Positions 62,826-64,000 of a stretch of 64,000 bases of DNA are shown here, piece by piece (the first letter of the stretch is position 1; every line of letters starts with the position of its first letter). The notes beneath the pieces were generated by a model that ran no database searches, had not been told where the DNA came from, and saw nothing but the letters and a program-made list of their open reading frames with translations. The translations under genes and the position numbers were made by a program. The stretch spans positions 1 to 64,000 of the forward strand of contig NZ_ANBB01000024.1 of assembly GCF_000341105.1 (NCBI RefSeq). Reading direction: 5' to 3'. Source of the DNA: Nocardiopsis potens DSM 45234. Lineage in GTDB: Bacteria; Actinomycetota; Actinomycetes; Streptosporangiales; Streptosporangiaceae.

Positions 62826-64000
62826 TCAGTAGGTCGGCAGGCTGGGGTCGACCTGGTTGATCCAGGCCAGCACGCCGCCGCCGACGTGCACCGCGTCGGA
62901 GAACCCGGCGCCCTTGAGCGCCGCCAGGGCCTCCGCGGAGCGGGCGCCGGACTTGCAGTGCAGGACGATCTTCTTGTCCTGGGGCAGCTTGGCGAAGGCC
63001 TCGCCGTTCAGGAACTCGCCCTTGGGGATGAGCACCGAGCCGGGGATGCTGACGATCTCGTACTCGTTCTTCTCCCGGACGTCGACCAGCTGGAAGTCCT
63101 CGCCGCCGTCGATCATCCGCTTGAGCTCGCCGGCGGTGATCGTGGAGCCGGCCGCGGCCTCCTGGGCCTCCTCGGAGACGGTGCCGCAGAACGCCTCGTA
63201 GTCGATCAGCTCGGTGATCGTCGGGTTCTTGCCGCACAGCGGGCACTCGGGGTCCTTGCGGACCTTCAGCGCGCGGTAGTTCATCTCCAGGGCGTCGTAG
63301 GTCATCAGCCGGCCGACCAGCGGCTCGCCGAACCCGGCGATGAGCTTGATGGCCTCGTTGACCTGGATCGACCCGATGGAGGCGCAGAGCACGCCGAGCA
63401 CGCCGCCCTCGGCGCAGGAGGGGACCATCCCGGGCGGCGGGGGCTCCGGGTAGAGGCAGCGGTAGCAGGGGCCGTGGTCGGCCCAGAAGACCGAGGCCTG
63501 CCCGTCGAAGCGGTAGATCGAACCCCACACGTACGGCTTGCCCAGCAGCACGCAGGCGTCGTTCACCAGGTAGCGGGTGGCGAAGTTGTCGGTGCCGTCG
63601 ACGATGAGGTCGTACGGCTCGAAGATGCGGAAGGCGTTGTCGGAGTCGAGCCGCTCCTCGTGCAGCACCACCTCGGTGTTCGGGTTCACCTCGCGGACCG
63701 AGTCGCGCGCGGAGACGGCCTTGGGCCGGTCCACGTCGCTCTGCCCGTGGATGATCTGGCGCTGCAGGTTGGACTCGTCCACGACGTCGAAGTCGATGAT
63801 GCCGAGCGTGCCCACGCCCGCGGCGGCGAGGTAGAGCAGGGCCGGCGACCCCAGCCCGCCGGCGCCGACGACCAGCACCTTGGCGTTCTTCAGGCGCTTC
63901 TGACCGTCCATGCCCACGTCGGGGATGATCAGGTGGCGGGAGTAGCGGCGCACTTCGTCGACGGTCAGCTCGTCGGCTGGCTCGACCAGCGGCGGCAGCG
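62826..64000 (-). CDS. moeZ: MoeZ: E1-like adenylyltransferase fused to rhodanese, 5' end beyond window
   Basis: Partial: 391 codons are visible, and the first few residues lie past base 64000 (reading begins LPPLVEPADELTVDEVRRYS). E1-like domain: VLVVGAGGLGSPALLYLAAA (nucleotide loop), DFDVVDESNLQRQIIHG, DGTDNFATRYLVND and the zinc motif CYRCLYP with CPLCGK. C-terminal rhodanese: DVREKNEYEIVSIPGSVLIP and catalytic Cys in VLHCKSGARSAEAL. MoeZ adenylates and sulfurates MoaD- or ThiS-like carrier proteins for molybdopterin, thiamine or secondary-metabolite pathways, and so could serve MoaE (34225) and, through ThiS, thiamine synthesis with ThiC. Confidence 0.95.
   Translation of the reverse strand, partial: LPPLVEPADELTVDEVRRYSRHLIIPDVGMDGQKRLKNAKVLVVGAGGLGSPALLYLAAAGVGTLGIIDFDVVDESNLQRQIIHGQSDVDRPKAVSARDSVREVNPNTEVVLHEERLDSDNAFRIFEPYDLIVDGTDNFATRYLVNDACVLLGKPYVWGSIYRFDGQASVFWADHGPCYRCLYPEPPPPGMVPSCAEGGVLGVLCASIGSIQVNEAIKLIAGFGEPLVGRLMTYDALEMNYRALKVRKDPECPLCGKNPTITELIDYEAFCGTVSEEAQEAAAGSTITAGELKRMIDGGEDFQLVDVREKNEYEIVSIPGSVLIPKGEFLNGEAFAKLPQDKKIVLHCKSGARSAEALAALKGAGFSDAVHVGGGVLAWINQVDPSLPTY

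Overview
The window looks like chromosomal DNA of a very GC-rich actinomycete. G+C is high throughout, third codon positions are almost all G or C, GTG and TTG starts are common, and markers such as DasR, SigR-RsrA, WhiB7, mycoredoxin, PdtaS, UvrD2, AdnAB and MoeZ are present. I infer Streptosporangiales, possibly a Nocardiopsis, Streptomonospora or Thermobifida relative; the sequence alone cannot fix the genus. I see no prophage, transposase, CRISPR array or rRNA.

Layout. 0-7 kb: a truncated PdtaS-type histidine kinase divergent from dasR (with a near-consensus dre operator between them), an acetolactate synthase-like ThDP enzyme, a FlK-like hotdog thioesterase, and two coupled membrane HD-domain proteins preceded by a 28-codon membrane peptide. 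7-12 kb: rsrA-sigR, a methyltransferase, and thiC under a TPP riboswitch. 12-18 kb: an SRAP (YedK/HMCES) protein, a DrrAB-like ABC exporter with a structured leader, OsmC, aroA and rsgA. 18-24 kb: a YeeE/YedE sulfur transporter, a DUF2087 regulator, a HAD hydrolase, an NmrA-like reductase divergent from a TetR with twin operators, a second TetR and hisN. 24-28 kb: a MacAB-type export operon. 28-29 kb: three initiator tRNA genes, two of them inside an identical 190-bp repeat.

29-64 kb resembles the mycobacterial Rv3193c-Rv3206c neighbourhood as I remember it: UPF0182, PPA1309, YlbL, DUF2342 protease, whiB7, uvrD2, mycoredoxin, nudC, adnA-adnB, an alkyltransferase-like protein and moeZ. Interspersed are moaE, an SDR protein, NUDIX, M48 and M20 peptidases, a REC-less ANTAR protein, a PspC-containing histidine kinase with its LuxR regulator, an alpha/beta hydrolase and an acyltransferase.

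Common themes are thiol/redox stress (SigR-RsrA, mycoredoxin, NudC, OsmC), DNA repair (AdnAB, UvrD2, SRAP, ATL) and antibiotic response (WhiB7, two exporters). The most unusual element is a family of six intergenic palindromes of 59-66 bp (3622, 4173, 9910, 22903, 28708, 32962). They share GATGATC-like ends and, in five of six, a central GAGCGCTC. Paired substitutions preserve the stem, and every copy lies at a gene 3' end. The second notable element is the whiB7 leader, which has a WhiB7-type promoter, a 106-codon upstream ORF and a terminator before whiB7.
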